Positions 42,609 to 51,766 of a stretch of 64,000 nucleotides of DNA are shown piece by piece; position 1 is the first letter of the stretch, and every line of letters begins with the position of its first letter. This DNA is from Alkalihalobacterium sp048323755 (GTDB lineage: Bacteria > Bacillota > Bacilli > Bacillales > Bacillaceae_F). The position numbers and the translations under genes are program-made. Under the pieces are notes generated by a model. That model did not search any database. It worked only from the letters and a program-made list of their open reading frames with translations, and was not told where the DNA came from. Where the stretch lies: positions 34,755 to 98,754 of the forward strand of contig NZ_JBLWFS010000015.1 in assembly GCF_048323755.1 (NCBI RefSeq), given 5' to 3'.

Positions 42609-42911
42609 TCAAATAATATCATTAAACATTTTTTCTAATTCAGCTTTATTATGGTAAACAAAGTTAGCTAATTGAGCCTTTATAAATGCGGAAGTAATGT
42701 GTAAGTTCGGACTTAAGAACCTCAGTGTTTCATAAGTATCGTCCAATTTCACTTGAACGTCCGCTTCTCTTCTTAACGGTGTCTTATTCGTTATAACGCG
42801 AATGGCAGTCCCATCGATTACCTTTTCAATCGTTTCATTCGTAATAGGCAAGCTTTTCAAGTGCAATTGGATAAAATGATGTGCCATATCTTCTTTATTT
42901 TCATTTAACAT
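42609..42911 (-). CDS. Small hypothetical protein in the pspA cluster
   Basis: 100 aa from the ATG at 42911 with AAGGTGGTG upstream. Soluble, with a beta-rich middle (VIDGTAIRVITNKTPL) and helical ends. No family recognised. It lies 81 bp after pspA on the same strand. Confidence 0.7.
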   Translation of the reverse strand: MLNENKEDMAHHFIQLHLKSLPITNETIEKVIDGTAIRVITNKTPLRREADVQVKLDDTYETLRFLSPNLHITSAFIKAQLANFVYHNKAELEKMFNDII

Positions 42912-42992
42912 ATTGAGCACCACCTTCTCTACAAGAATAAAAATGAACGTACTTTACTAGACAATCATAGCAAAGTACGTTTTATTCGGTCC

Positions 42993-43664
42993 TTATTGTT
43001 GACTGTTATCTTCTCGTTGCTGTTTAATTCGTTCTAATGCGGAAGAGCCATTTGGTTTATCATATTTCTTAAACTCCTCTTCTACAGAAGTCGTAGAGTT
43101 TAACTGCTTAACAGCTTTTGATTTATTTAATCGCTCATTGGCTCGTTCTTCATAACGATTTAAAGTATTAAGTGAACTATTTTTGTTTACTTTTTCAAAT
43201 ACTTTATTGATACTTTCATTAGCATCTGCCATTTTATGTTTAGCAACAATCGATGCTTTTTGTGATTTCACTTCAGCAATGGACTCCTGAAGCGATTCCA
43301 ACTGATCTCGTAAAACCGATACTGTATCGGCCTGCTCTTCGGCTAGGGCGTGGAAATTCTCTTTTTCACCTAGGTGCTTTTCATACTGGACTGCCATTTC
43401 TTCTGCAGCTGCTTCGTCACCAGAGTCTAACGCGTTGTTCACTCGATTTAACCATTTTTCAGCTTCTTTTTCTGCTTGGTTTGCTAACCCTTCTAACCGT
43501 TTTTGTTCTGCCATAGCTCCTGCTACTCCATCTCGAGCCTCTGCATAGGCACCTTCTAAATCTCTGATCTTTTGATTTAAGACATTTTCCACATTTTCCA
43601 TCGAATCAATGGCAGCATGAGCGTTTCCTTTAATTAACGTAACTAATCTTCCGAAAATAGACAT
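42993..43664 (-). CDS. pspA: PspA/IM30-family membrane-stress protein
   Basis: 223 aa; AAGGAG upstream of the ATG. The N-terminal amphipathic helix MSIFGRLVTLIKGNAHAAIDSMEN and the long PspA coiled coil (VLNQKIRDLEGAYAEARDGVAGAMAEQKRLE...) are diagnostic. PspA binds and seals stressed membranes as ESCRT-III-like assemblies. In B. subtilis pspA is in the sigma-W regulon; here a sigma-W type promoter precedes the gene cluster. Confidence 0.93.
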   Translation of the reverse strand: MSIFGRLVTLIKGNAHAAIDSMENVENVLNQKIRDLEGAYAEARDGVAGAMAEQKRLEGLANQAEKEAEKWLNRVNNALDSGDEAAAEEMAVQYEKHLGEKENFHALAEEQADTVSVLRDQLESLQESIAEVKSQKASIVAKHKMADANESINKVFEKVNKNSSLNTLNRYEERANERLNKSKAVKQLNSTTSVEEEFKKYDKPNGSSALERIKQQREDNSQQ

Positions 43665-43714
43665 TCTACAAAACTCCTTTTAAACTATATTTTTTACGAT
43701 CTATAGTGACTGGC

Positions 43715-44668
43715 TTAGATGGTTCTTTCTAACTTTTGAATTCTGTCCTCAATAGGAGGATGAGTCGAAAAAAGTGATGCGGTTTTCTTGGAGAAATGGT
43801 TATAGATGTAGGATGACTTAAGATTATTTCCCCCAAGTTGTGCTTCATATTCAGATTTACTATAGCGAGGACGATAACCACCAATTTTCGCTAATGCATT
43901 AATTAGTCCTCGATTATTGGATACAATCCGTACCGCTTTCGTATCGGCCATGTATTCTCGTTGTCTTGAGATCGCTGAAGAAAGTAATGCAGAAATGACT
44001 CGAGAAAATACTAGAATAATTAGCACAACAACAAATAATAGGGCTGTACTTTTACCATCATTATTATTGTTCCTTGATCTTCCTTTAACCCGCATGTTTC
44101 GGTAAATAATTTCAGCTAAAAGAACGAAAGACGATGTAAGTGCGATCGTCACAGCTTTTAACCTAATATCGTAATTCATAATATGGGCAAATTCATGGGC
44201 CATAACCCCTTCAAGTTCGTCCTCATCAAGCATATGTAACAAACCTTCTGTTACACCCACAATAGCATTATTATGGTTAAATCCAGTTGCAAAAGCATTC
44301 GGAATGTTTGTAGGAATTACGTAGATTTCCGGCATTTTGATGTTGCATCCTACCGATAATCTCTCAACAATATAGTAAAGAGTCCGTAACTTTTCATCTT
44401 GAGCTTCCTTCGTCACCAATCTACCGTTAATGCTTTTTTTGATCATGAACTTGAACGTTACGAAATTGAATAATAAGTAAGCCCCGGTAATAGCCATCGT
44501 AATAAACGTAAAAGTAATGACATCTCCTTCAAGGTAGCCATATAGTGCACCTGCACCGACAATAAGTGAGAAAAAAACGATGAGTAGAAAGATTGAATTA
44601 AATTTATTCTTCCGAATCTCTTCTCCGGACATTAAATATCGTAAATCTTTTTCACTAGTTTTTGTCAT
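43715..44668 (-). CDS. htpX: M48-family membrane zinc protease (HtpX-like)
   Basis: 317 aa from the ATG at 44668 (AGGTG upstream), ten bases after the lemA stop. Two N-terminal membrane helices, zinc motif HEFAH (about 158-162) with ligand Glu in REYMADTKAVR, and further helices around residue 210. It degrades misfolded membrane proteins. LemA and M48 proteases commonly occur as neighbours. Confidence 0.92.
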   Translation of the reverse strand: MTKTSEKDLRYLMSGEEIRKNKFNSIFLLIVFFSLIVGAGALYGYLEGDVITFTFITMAITGAYLLFNFVTFKFMIKKSINGRLVTKEAQDEKLRTLYYIVERLSVGCNIKMPEIYVIPTNIPNAFATGFNHNNAIVGVTEGLLHMLDEDELEGVMAHEFAHIMNYDIRLKAVTIALTSSFVLLAEIIYRNMRVKGRSRNNNNDGKSTALLFVVVLIILVFSRVISALLSSAISRQREYMADTKAVRIVSNNRGLINALAKIGGYRPRYSKSEYEAQLGGNNLKSSYIYNHFSKKTASLFSTHPPIEDRIQKLERTI

Positions 44669-44677
44669 TTCCATCAC

Positions 44678-45262
44678 CTATTTCGACCGAACGTCATTCA
44701 CTGATAAATGATTGTAAACCTTTCTTTCTTCTTCCGTAATTGAAAAAGACTCTTTAGGTGTATGGCCAAATTTACTAGCTATTAAGTTCGTCGGGAATGA
44801 ACGAATGAGAATGTTATAATTCTCAACGCCTCCATTGTAGCCCGTGCGTGCATACGTAATTTTTTCTTCTGCTTGTTTGATAGAAGACATAGCATCTTTC
44901 AGGGAGTGGGCGACATTTGAATTTGGGTACGCCTCCATTAGCATAGACATTTGTGGTAATAAGGAGTTGACGTTTTCGTTGGCGACTGCTTTTTCTTTGA
45001 CACTTTTACTTGTTAACCCTTTTCGTGCCAGTAAAGCGGATTCCACAAAATCTTTCTCTCGGTCTGAACCGAGTTCAAACATTTGGACCACATTCGTTAA
45101 AATTCGGTATTTAGCATCCAGTTGATTGTCAATATTGGACCAAGCGGTTTTTACATACTGTTCATGACGAACGAGTTTGTTGTAGGACAACCATAAATAA
45201 ATAATGACGCTAACCGGAATGAGTATTGCGATTAGTAAAAGAACTACAATGAGTGTTGTCAT
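44678..45262 (-). CDS. lemA: LemA-family membrane protein
   Basis: 194 aa; AAGGAAGGT upstream of the ATG. One N-terminal membrane helix (about 3-24) and the LemA helical bundle: YNKLVRHEQYVKTAWSNID, DAKYRILTNVV, ARTGYNGGVENYN, FPTNLIASKFG. It is the first gene of the lemA-htpX-pspA cluster, 70-80 bp after the sigma-W type promoter. Confidence 0.93.
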   Translation of the reverse strand: MTTLIVVLLLIAILIPVSVIIYLWLSYNKLVRHEQYVKTAWSNIDNQLDAKYRILTNVVQMFELGSDREKDFVESALLARKGLTSKSVKEKAVANENVNSLLPQMSMLMEAYPNSNVAHSLKDAMSSIKQAEEKITYARTGYNGGVENYNILIRSFPTNLIASKFGHTPKESFSITEEERKVYNHLSVNDVRSK

Positions 45263-45338
45263 AAACTACCTTCCTTTATTTTTATTTTGTTTTGACCTTT
45301 TGCAAAAAAGTGGGCGTTGAGTGAGCTTATGCTATATT

Positions 45339-45364
45339 TACGAACGGGGTTTTGTTTGGTTTCA
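45339..45364 (-). promoter_or_regulatory. Sigma-W type ECF promoter of lemA-htpX-pspA
   Basis: On the minus strand TGAAAC (45364-45359), exactly 16 bp, then CGTA (45342-45339) match the B. subtilis sigma-W consensus TGAAAC-N16-CGTA perfectly. The predicted transcript would start near 45332, 70 bp before lemA. The rest of the 45263-45621 gap is AT-rich and otherwise blank apart from the fsr operator candidate. Confidence 0.78.
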
Positions 45365-45586
45365 AAAAAAATTAAAAATTAACCATTTTGATACCAACGT
45401 TTTTAGGTGTACAAAAATAAAATTTCCCTTTTCATTTTAATATATTTAACTGCCCCTTACCAATATTTTTAAAATTTAGTATTTTATTCTTAAATTACCA
45501 CCTCGCAATAAATTGGTGGTGTTCTGCTCATAATTAGCGAATTGTCTCATAATAAAATTTCACTTAGCAGTTTTGCCTGTTTAATG

Positions 45587-45610
45587 ATACGATAATTTCG
45601 TATTACGAAA
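45587..45610. promoter_or_regulatory. Overlapping palindromes before fsr (candidate operator)
   Basis: ATACGATAATTTCGTAT (45587-45603) and TTTCGTATTACGAAA (45596-45610) are two overlapping inverted repeats ending at the fsr ribosome site. A repressor bound here could block both transcription and translation initiation. Confidence 0.4.
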
Positions 45611-45621
45611 GGAGAACTTCT

Positions 45622-46848
45622 ATGCAAGCAAAAGCTCAACAACAAACTGTTCAGCCTCAAGAAAAAACAATGTACAACATTTTACTTATTATCGGATTTG
45701 TTCATTTACTTAATGATGCGATACAAGCACTCGTACCGGCTATGTTCCCAATACTCGAACGGTCAATGGGGTTAACCTTTACTCAGCTCGGTATCATTGC
45801 ATTCGCATTGAATATAACTTCTTCACTAATTCAACCTGTCGTAGGATTATATACAGATAAAAAGCCGTCACCGTATGCTTTACCTATCGGACTTTGCTTT
45901 ACATTTTTTGGAGTACTCGGGCTCGCTTTTGCTCCGTCGTTTTGGTTTGTCGTTCTTTCAGTCATTTTTATCGGATTAGGATCAGCAACTTTTCATCCTG
46001 AAGGATCACGCGTGGCTTATATGGCAGCTGGAAAACGTCGCGGATTTGCGCAGTCTATTTATCAAGTTGGAGGAAATGCAGGTCAAGCGATGGCTCCGCT
46101 TATAACTGCACTAATTTTAGTTCCTCTAGGCCAATTTGGCGCAATTTGGTTTACAATCATTGCTGCTTTGGCGATTGGACTGCTCGTTTACATTGCGAGG
46201 TGGTATTCTAGTCAAATCATTGCCATAGCTAAAATGCCAAAAAAGCAAGTTGTACCAACTAAGATGAGTCCTAATCATAAGAAGATGGTCATGTTTGCTA
46301 TTAGTCTATTAATCTTTTTAGTATTTGCTAGATCTTGGTTCCATGCTGGCATCACCAACTTTTATGCTTTCTACATTATTGAAAAATTCGGTTTAACAAT
46401 TGCCCAATCCCAAGGCTATATTTTCGTCTTTCTTTTAGCTGGCGCGATCGGAACATTTGCTGGAGGACCGCTTGCTGATCGATTTGGAAAAAGAACGATG
46501 ATCATGCTTTCGATGCTAGTTTCTGCTCCATTAGCACTGATCCTTCCGTATGCAGGGCCCACTGCAACTTACTTTTTATTAGCTGTTATTGGCTTTATTA
46601 TTTTATCGAGTTTTTCGGTAACTGTCGTTTACGCACAAGTATTAGTACCAGGCAAAATCGGCACAGTTTCTGGGCTAATTGTCGGTCTTGCTTTCGGTAT
46701 GGGAGCAATCGGCTCTGTAGCACTCGGATGGCTTGCCGATGTTGTCGGCTTAACAAACACGATGCTATTCACCGTTGCTCTTCCATTGATTGGGGTTTTG
46801 ACGTTTTTCTTACCATCCGATCGTAAAATCGAAGAGATGAATGGCTAG
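45622..46848 (+). CDS. fsr: MFS transporter of the fosmidomycin-resistance (Fsr) family
   Basis: 408 aa; GGAG upstream of the ATG. Twelve membrane helices; FVHLLNDAIQALVPAMFPIL and GLGSATFHPEGSRVAYMAAG are Fsr signatures. Fsr exports fosmidomycin and similar compounds in Escherichia coli; the natural substrate here is unknown. Monogenic, with a candidate operator upstream and a strong terminator downstream. Confidence 0.9.
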   Translation: MQAKAQQQTVQPQEKTMYNILLIIGFVHLLNDAIQALVPAMFPILERSMGLTFTQLGIIAFALNITSSLIQPVVGLYTDKKPSPYALPIGLCFTFFGVLGLAFAPSFWFVVLSVIFIGLGSATFHPEGSRVAYMAAGKRRGFAQSIYQVGGNAGQAMAPLITALILVPLGQFGAIWFTIIAALAIGLLVYIARWYSSQIIAIAKMPKKQVVPTKMSPNHKKMVMFAISLLIFLVFARSWFHAGITNFYAFYIIEKFGLTIAQSQGYIFVFLLAGAIGTFAGGPLADRFGKRTMIMLSMLVSAPLALILPYAGPTATYFLLAVIGFIILSSFSVTVVYAQVLVPGKIGTVSGLIVGLAFGMGAIGSVALGWLADVVGLTNTMLFTVALPLIGVLTFFLPSDRKIEEMNG

Positions 46849-46884
46849 AGGGTTATTCTGCTTAAATAATAATGAACGAGAAAG

Positions 46885-46927
46885 AACCTTCATACTCGTG
46901 CTGTACAGCGAGTTTTGAAGGTTTTTC
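46885..46927 (+). terminator. Terminator of fsr
   Basis: AACCTTCA (46885-46892) pairs with TGAAGGTT (46916-46923), with an inner ACTCG/CGAGT stem, followed by TTTCTT. Confidence 0.8.
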
Positions 46928-47052
46928 TTATTTGTTCTAATTGAATTTTGTATGAATAGGTCATCATAGCCATTGATGGTCTAGATTTTCCTTTTTTGAT
47001 CCGAATACTAATTCGTGGCTCTAATCTCAAGCTAGACATCGGCTTTTCTCTT

Positions 47053-47916
47053 CTACTCGCCTTTGATTAGAAATGTCCAGTCCCCTTTTTGTTCGACTTT
47101 CTTTTCTTTCATTAATCTGCCGAGGGCTCTTTTAAATGCAGCTTTACTCATTCCAAAATCTAAGCGAATGTCTGCTGGGTCACTCTTATCCGTATACGGC
47201 ATTTTGCCGCCACTTCGCTCTATATAGGAATAAATCATCTCTGCGTCTTCATCTAAACTCTCTTGTTTTAATGGAAGTAGCGATACGTTAAGACTTCCAT
47301 CTTCCTTTACATCGATAACACGACCGGTAACCTGTTCTCCAAGGCGTGGTTCTTGTCGTCTTTGACTTTCATGAATAAAACAACGGTAGCCTTCATCTGA
47401 CATCATAAAAGAACCTACTTTTAATGCACGATAAATGCGTCCTGAAATTTGCTGTTTGTCCATTTCGACAGTAGCTTCTTTCGCTATTTCTTCCACGACC
47501 TCTTCTGTAACAAGCTGCCCGAGTAATCTATCTTTATAGTCCGTTTTTAATGTAACCAGTAATTGATCTCCAACTTTTGGCCAGACCGTTTTAAAAGCGG
47601 GTAAATCATCAAGGGAAACCAGAATATCTTTTTGAATACCGATATTAACAAAGACACCTAAGCGGGGATTAATATCAACGACTTCAACCCAATCGTATTC
47701 ACCTAACTGAATCTTTGGAATTGTCATCGTGGCAGCGAGACGACCTTCTTTGTCGTTATATAAAAAAACTTGAATCATTTCGCCTTCTTTTACTTCGCCT
47801 GTGATTTCATTTGTATGTAATAGAAAGTCTTGTTCGCCATCCGTTAAAAAATAACCAAATTCGGCTTGTCTCTCTACTCGTAATTCGGCAATTGAACCTG
47901 CTTGTAAATTATTCAT
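47053..47916 (-). CDS. cvfB: S1-domain RNA-binding virulence regulator CvfB
   Basis: 287 aa from the ATG at 47916 (AAGGAG upstream); the 21 codons before it are not CvfB-like. Three S1-like beta barrels (e.g. EFGYFLTDGEQDFLLHTNEI, LGVFVNIGIQKDILVSLDD) and a C-terminal winged helix (DIRLDFGMSKAAFKRALGRL). Homologous to Staphylococcus CvfB and B. subtilis YitL. Confidence 0.93.
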   Translation of the reverse strand: MNNLQAGSIAELRVERQAEFGYFLTDGEQDFLLHTNEITGEVKEGEMIQVFLYNDKEGRLAATMTIPKIQLGEYDWVEVVDINPRLGVFVNIGIQKDILVSLDDLPAFKTVWPKVGDQLLVTLKTDYKDRLLGQLVTEEVVEEIAKEATVEMDKQQISGRIYRALKVGSFMMSDEGYRCFIHESQRRQEPRLGEQVTGRVIDVKEDGSLNVSLLPLKQESLDEDAEMIYSYIERSGGKMPYTDKSDPADIRLDFGMSKAAFKRALGRLMKEKKVEQKGDWTFLIKGE

Positions 47917-48093
47917 TCTTAAAAAACTCCTTATTCTATTTATCCACCTTAAAAAATGACCAATGGTATATTTGACCAATGCCTTACCTATTATACCAAA
48001 AGTATTGTGCTTGCATACTATTGTTCCTAGTTTTCACTTTATTTCACAAAGGATTGCTACTAAAATGAAGGATAGGTACTAATTAGAGTAAGG

Positions 48094-48300
48094 ATGTGCT
48101 TTACAATTAAGAAAAAGAAAAAAGTTGTATTTTATACGATTTTCGGGTTGTTGCTTTTAAGTAGTTTTTTTAAATATTTAGATGTGGTCATTTACAGCCT
48201 AGATGAGGCCACGTTTTTTCATTTCATCATGGTCCCCGCCGTTGCCATCGGCTGTATTTACTTTTTTATGCAGGCATTTGTCCATTATAAAAGGCTATGA
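48094..48300 (+). CDS. Possible small two-helix membrane protein
   Basis: Up to 68 aa with a basic start and two hydrophobic helices (about 11-30 and 42-60). The ATG sits immediately after AAGG, too close for a standard ribosome site, so the true start is uncertain. No family recognised; could be a small real gene or chance ORF. Confidence 0.4.
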   Translation: MCFTIKKKKKVVFYTIFGLLLLSSFFKYLDVVIYSLDEATFFHFIMVPAVAIGCIYFFMQAFVHYKRL

Positions 48301-48340
48301 CCCTTTAATTTATAGATCATAGCTTTTTATATTTTTTTTG

Positions 48341-48440
48341 TTCAATTCTAAACTATTGTTGCTTTTAGATATTGGACCGTAACCAAGCAAAAGCTTGGTT
48401 ACTCACGCTTTAGCGTGAAGTTTTTGAATATAAATCAGCC
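48341..48440. repeat. Truncated, inverted copy 3 of the 184-bp MITE-like repeat
   Basis: Reading left to right it matches the reverse complement of copy 1: ATTGTTGC, ATTGGACCGT, AACCAAGC-AAAA-GCTTGGTT, CTCACGCTTTAGCGTGA, then ATAAATCAGCC, where it stops before the central hairpin closes. Terminal bases and target duplication are gone. Confidence 0.75.
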
Positions 48441-48508
48441 TTTTATTTTTATTTAATACCGGAAAAACTACCATTGTATTTAAATATAGCGTAAACTCGT
48501 TGGAGCGT

Positions 48509-49441
48509 CTACAATGTCTCCGTATTCTTAGGTCTTTTTCGAAGTTTATAGATGATAAATAGTGCGATAATCGTAACTGGGATAAAAATCGGTGAAAGAC
48601 CTATAAGTAAAACAATAAAACCAGAAAATAAAGTGATCGTATTATTGATGGACGCCATAAATAAACTTTTCGACTTTTCCCAAGTATTTAAGTCATTACT
48701 TCCTTGAATCGATGGAACATTCACTTTATTTTCTTGTAAGTAGAGGGTGACTGTTGAGAACTCTACATTTTTTTCTAAGTAGTTCATTCGACCAAGTGTT
48801 CGCTCAATTTCTTCTTGCACCTTCGCTAAATCTGAAGAAATTTTTAATAAGTCTTCCGTGTTTTCAGCGGCTTCCATAAATGCAAGCAAACGTTTTTCTA
48901 CGACTCGCTTCGAACGTAAACGAGATTCTAAATCTACATATTCTTCCGTTACATCATTTCCACTTATCATTCGTTCGTTTACTTTAACACTCTCAGACTC
49001 TACATCATCTAAAAATGCTTGGAAATGTTTTTGTGGTACTTTCACGACCAGATTTCCGTGAAGCTGTTGTTCACCTGATCGATAAATCGAGGACTCTATG
49101 ACAAACCCACCAAGGCCTCTTACTCGATCTTGAATGGCAGCTTCTGATTGATGATAATCGTTCACTTCAAGGGATAGGTGCGCATTGTAAATGACCATTC
49201 TCTCAGAAGTCGCACCACTTAAAGGCTCATCGTTAGAAGCCGGAGTATCCTCTATCATTTCCTTCTCAGATGTCATCCCCCGATTTGCCACTCCACTATA
49301 GCTCGCTTCTTCAGCGACCATATCCATTCCACCAGAGTCTTCACTCATTATCTGATATTCATTACTGCTACAAGCTGATAACACGATGCTGATTCCTAGT
49401 ATCGCAATTAAAACTAACCATTGTAGGTATATTTTCTGCAT
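48509..49441 (-). CDS. DUF4349 lipoprotein
   Basis: 310 aa from the ATG at 49441 (GGAG upstream). Lipoprotein signal with lipobox LSAC, a Ser/Glu-rich linker, a DUF4349 domain (about 85-260; MVIYNAHLSLEVNDYHQSEA, VIESSIY, VDLESRLRSKRVVEKRL, coiled coil) and a C-terminal membrane helix (about 275-300). Both ends are thus membrane-bound, outside facing in the middle. Function unknown. Confidence 0.85.
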   Translation of the reverse strand: MQKIYLQWLVLIAILGISIVLSACSSNEYQIMSEDSGGMDMVAEEASYSGVANRGMTSEKEMIEDTPASNDEPLSGATSERMVIYNAHLSLEVNDYHQSEAAIQDRVRGLGGFVIESSIYRSGEQQLHGNLVVKVPQKHFQAFLDDVESESVKVNERMISGNDVTEEYVDLESRLRSKRVVEKRLLAFMEAAENTEDLLKISSDLAKVQEEIERTLGRMNYLEKNVEFSTVTLYLQENKVNVPSIQGSNDLNTWEKSKSLFMASINNTITLFSGFIVLLIGLSPIFIPVTIIALFIIYKLRKRPKNTETL

Positions 49442-49644
49442 GAACTTATACACTCCATTCGTTTCGGTTTAAACAATTAGACGACCTTTAACGAAAAAAA
49501 GTTACAAAAGAATTTTCACTAAAGTGAGAACTAGAAAAGAGGCTGTCTGGAAAACTATAACTGTTCCTTTTGGAAACAAATCACTGTAGAAACCTTATCA
49601 TCCTATTCCTTTCTTCTTGTGTGTAACCTTCGTTATAATGAACT

Positions 49645-49694
49645 AAAATACAAAAGGCTGACTCGAAAGGGTGCGTCCCCTTATGAGTCAGCCT
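49645..49694 (-). terminator. Terminator of nrnB
   Basis: AGGCTGACTC (49655-49664) pairs perfectly with GAGTCAGCCT (49685-49694), with further pairing inside; the minus strand continues TTTGTATTTT. Confidence 0.85.
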
Positions 49695-49750
49695 CTTTAA
49701 ATTGATCAAAGTTCTTCTGGAATAACTTTTGATAAGAGCTAAAATACCTG

Positions 49751-51043
49751 TTAGTGCGACAATGGTCGGTCCTCTTGTTCAGAAGCGTGTACAATCGGTT
49801 CATAAGGCACAAAACTCGTATCCTTCTCAGTTAATTTTCCATATTCATTCGTTTGTTCTTTTTTTATTGATTGAATTAAGGTTTGTGAGAGGTAATCGAC
49901 GTATTGTTCGTCTCTTGCTAACCAAGCAGAATGATTTCTTTTTAAATAGTATACTGCTTCATCAAACGTTGTAAAAGTTTGTCCAACCATCTTACCATTT
50001 CGATCCATACACCATTTATTTTCACCGACTTGATAAACAAAAAATTGATCTTCAAAATGATTTTCATAATAACAACCTTTTTCGGCTCCCTTAAGGTTGT
50101 ACTGATTACGAAAAGCATCTGGTTTCATCGGTTCAATACGGAATGCTTCTGCAACAAACAGTTGATAAGCATGATCTGTTAAAGGACACCCTGACGCTTT
50201 CGCATGTCCTCCTCCACCAAATTGCCCTGCAACTTCTGATAAATCGATATGATCATGAATCGTACGCAGACTGATTTTTTTCCCGCCGACATTCATAATC
50301 GCTATGTAATCCAAATGCGGATTTTCTTTTCCTAATTCATTTCCTAATTCTGAATGGTAGTTTTCCGCATGGACAATGCCTACACATTTACTATCAATGA
50401 ACGTCTGCACCATTTCTCTTCGCTTTCTGCGAACATAACGTTCAATTTTATTCTCTTCCATATCTAATATTTTTGTTTCAAATTCATCAAAAGAAAAGCT
50501 GTCACTTTGCTGTAGTCGCCCCGCCATTCGCTCTTCAAAATCTTCAATTGAAATCATAAAGAAAAGATCGTTGAGTCGCTTCGCTGTTTCTTTATTATTT
50601 TTTTCCCACTCCCACGTATCATAGAGTCTTACTAATTCTACAAACTCTTCGACCGCAGGAGAAGACTCCAACTGTCCGTTAGCAACTAAATATTCGTAAA
50701 ATAATGAGGTTGCTGCCGTTAACCTCCCATCCTCATATTCAACTTTTACACTTCCCCATTCATACTCATTAAAATGAAGAGCCGTTTTATGGTGGTCGAT
50801 TAATTTTGCTTTGCCTGTTTTTTTATAATATTCATTTATTCTTTCGGTGTTTTTTTCATTGACTGACAAATCGGTTACTATAATAAAATCGTCCTTTTTC
50901 GCACGCTCTAAAAACCGTTCGACTTGAAAATCTAATCCGCTTACGGAGTTATAGCGTACTCGCACCTGGTCCTTAAAGGCCAATTTCGCCAGGATCCCAC
51001 AACCAATCCCGTCTAAATCATTATGAGTAAATAAATGAAACAT
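49751..51043 (-). CDS. nrnB: DHH-DHHA1 phosphoesterase, NrnB-type oligoribonuclease
   Basis: 430 aa, GAGGAG upstream. DHH motifs: THNDLDGIGCG, VTDLSVN, IDHHKTA; DHHA1 GGGGHAKASGC. This fits NrnB (YngD) of B. subtilis, which degrades short RNAs (nanoRNA) and related dinucleotides. The C-terminal about 100 residues extend beyond the core. An enzyme for pGpG removal would be relevant to c-di-GMP turnover, but that link is only inference. Confidence 0.88.
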   Translation of the reverse strand: MFHLFTHNDLDGIGCGILAKLAFKDQVRVRYNSVSGLDFQVERFLERAKKDDFIIVTDLSVNEKNTERINEYYKKTGKAKLIDHHKTALHFNEYEWGSVKVEYEDGRLTAATSLFYEYLVANGQLESSPAVEEFVELVRLYDTWEWEKNNKETAKRLNDLFFMISIEDFEERMAGRLQQSDSFSFDEFETKILDMEENKIERYVRRKRREMVQTFIDSKCVGIVHAENYHSELGNELGKENPHLDYIAIMNVGGKKISLRTIHDHIDLSEVAGQFGGGGHAKASGCPLTDHAYQLFVAEAFRIEPMKPDAFRNQYNLKGAEKGCYYENHFEDQFFVYQVGENKWCMDRNGKMVGQTFTTFDEAVYYLKRNHSAWLARDEQYVDYLSQTLIQSIKKEQTNEYGKLTEKDTSFVPYEPIVHASEQEDRPLSH

Positions 51044-51251
51044 CTAGATGTCACTCCTCACTCTAAGTTGTTATATTATTATGTGACAACTCCATCAAAT
51101 TCATCAATTTTTTAAAAATAGACTTCGTAAAAGAAGTGATGGCCATTGTAGGTAAACACTTTCCATGTTGTTCATTCAGGAAATGCGAACAGGAATAACT
51201 TGAATGAATTTTTCACATGTTATTAAAAACGGGAAGTCTGGAGGTTTTCAT

Positions 51252-51512
51252 GTGGAAATAAATGAGGAAATCGAACGTTTTTTAGATAAAGCACAAGGTT
51301 TGGTAGATGATGGATTGGATGAACTTTTAGAAACGAAAATCATCCGTGAAAATGACCTTTCTGACTATTCGTATATTCAACTGCAATTACATGAACTGGT
51401 AAATGAAGCAGATCAATTAATGGTCCAATATCCAGATCAACGAAGTAGATTAACCGAGTTACAACGAAAAATTAAAGAAATTCAAGAAGTGATGGTAAAA
51501 GGAATCTACTAG
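51252..51512 (+). CDS. Small coiled-coil protein (YtzC-like, DUF2524)
   Basis: 86 aa from the GTG at 51252, seven bases after GGAGG; the 16 preceding codons are unsupported. Two amphipathic helices (IERFLDKAQGLVDDGLDELL; YIQLQLHELVNEADQLM). Size and pattern recall the DUF2524/YtzC group. Function unknown. Followed 11 bp later by another small gene. Confidence 0.65.
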   Translation: MEINEEIERFLDKAQGLVDDGLDELLETKIIRENDLSDYSYIQLQLHELVNEADQLMVQYPDQRSRLTELQRKIKEIQEVMVKGIY

Positions 51513-51523
51513 GGGGGCTACAA

Positions 51524-51712
51524 ATGAACTATGATCAATTAAAACAAATCGTTTTATTAACTCAAGATGCAAAAGATTTAGGGTGGGAATTTTTTATGGA
51601 TGAAGGGCAATTAAAAGCACGTGATAACACTTATGCTCAAGATACAACAGCCTTTCATAATCAAGATCACTTTTATGAATGGTTGGAGGAACAGTTTGAT
51701 AAAAAAGATTGA
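51524..51712 (+). CDS. Small acidic hypothetical protein
   Basis: 62 aa; GGGGGGC before the ATG. Acidic, soluble (NYDQLKQIVLLTQDAKDLGW...). No family recognised. Likely co-transcribed with the preceding small gene; ends at a shared terminator. Confidence 0.68.
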   Translation: MNYDQLKQIVLLTQDAKDLGWEFFMDEGQLKARDNTYAQDTTAFHNQDHFYEWLEEQFDKKD

Positions 51713-51715
51713 GAA

Positions 51716-51766
51716 AAAGGCTGACTTATAAGTGATAGTCGCTCACTTCTGTCAGCCTTTCTTTTA
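51716..51766. terminator. Bidirectional terminator
   Basis: AAAGGCTGAC (51716-51725) pairs with GTCAGCCTTT (51751-51760), with an inner AAGTGA/TCACTT stem, and CTTTT follows on the plus strand. It serves the convergent gene too. Confidence 0.8.

Noticed and set aside
49534..49600. Another copy of the 184-bp repeat (GAGGCTGTCTGG...)
   Set aside because: Only the first few bases resemble the element; no stems or second end are found.
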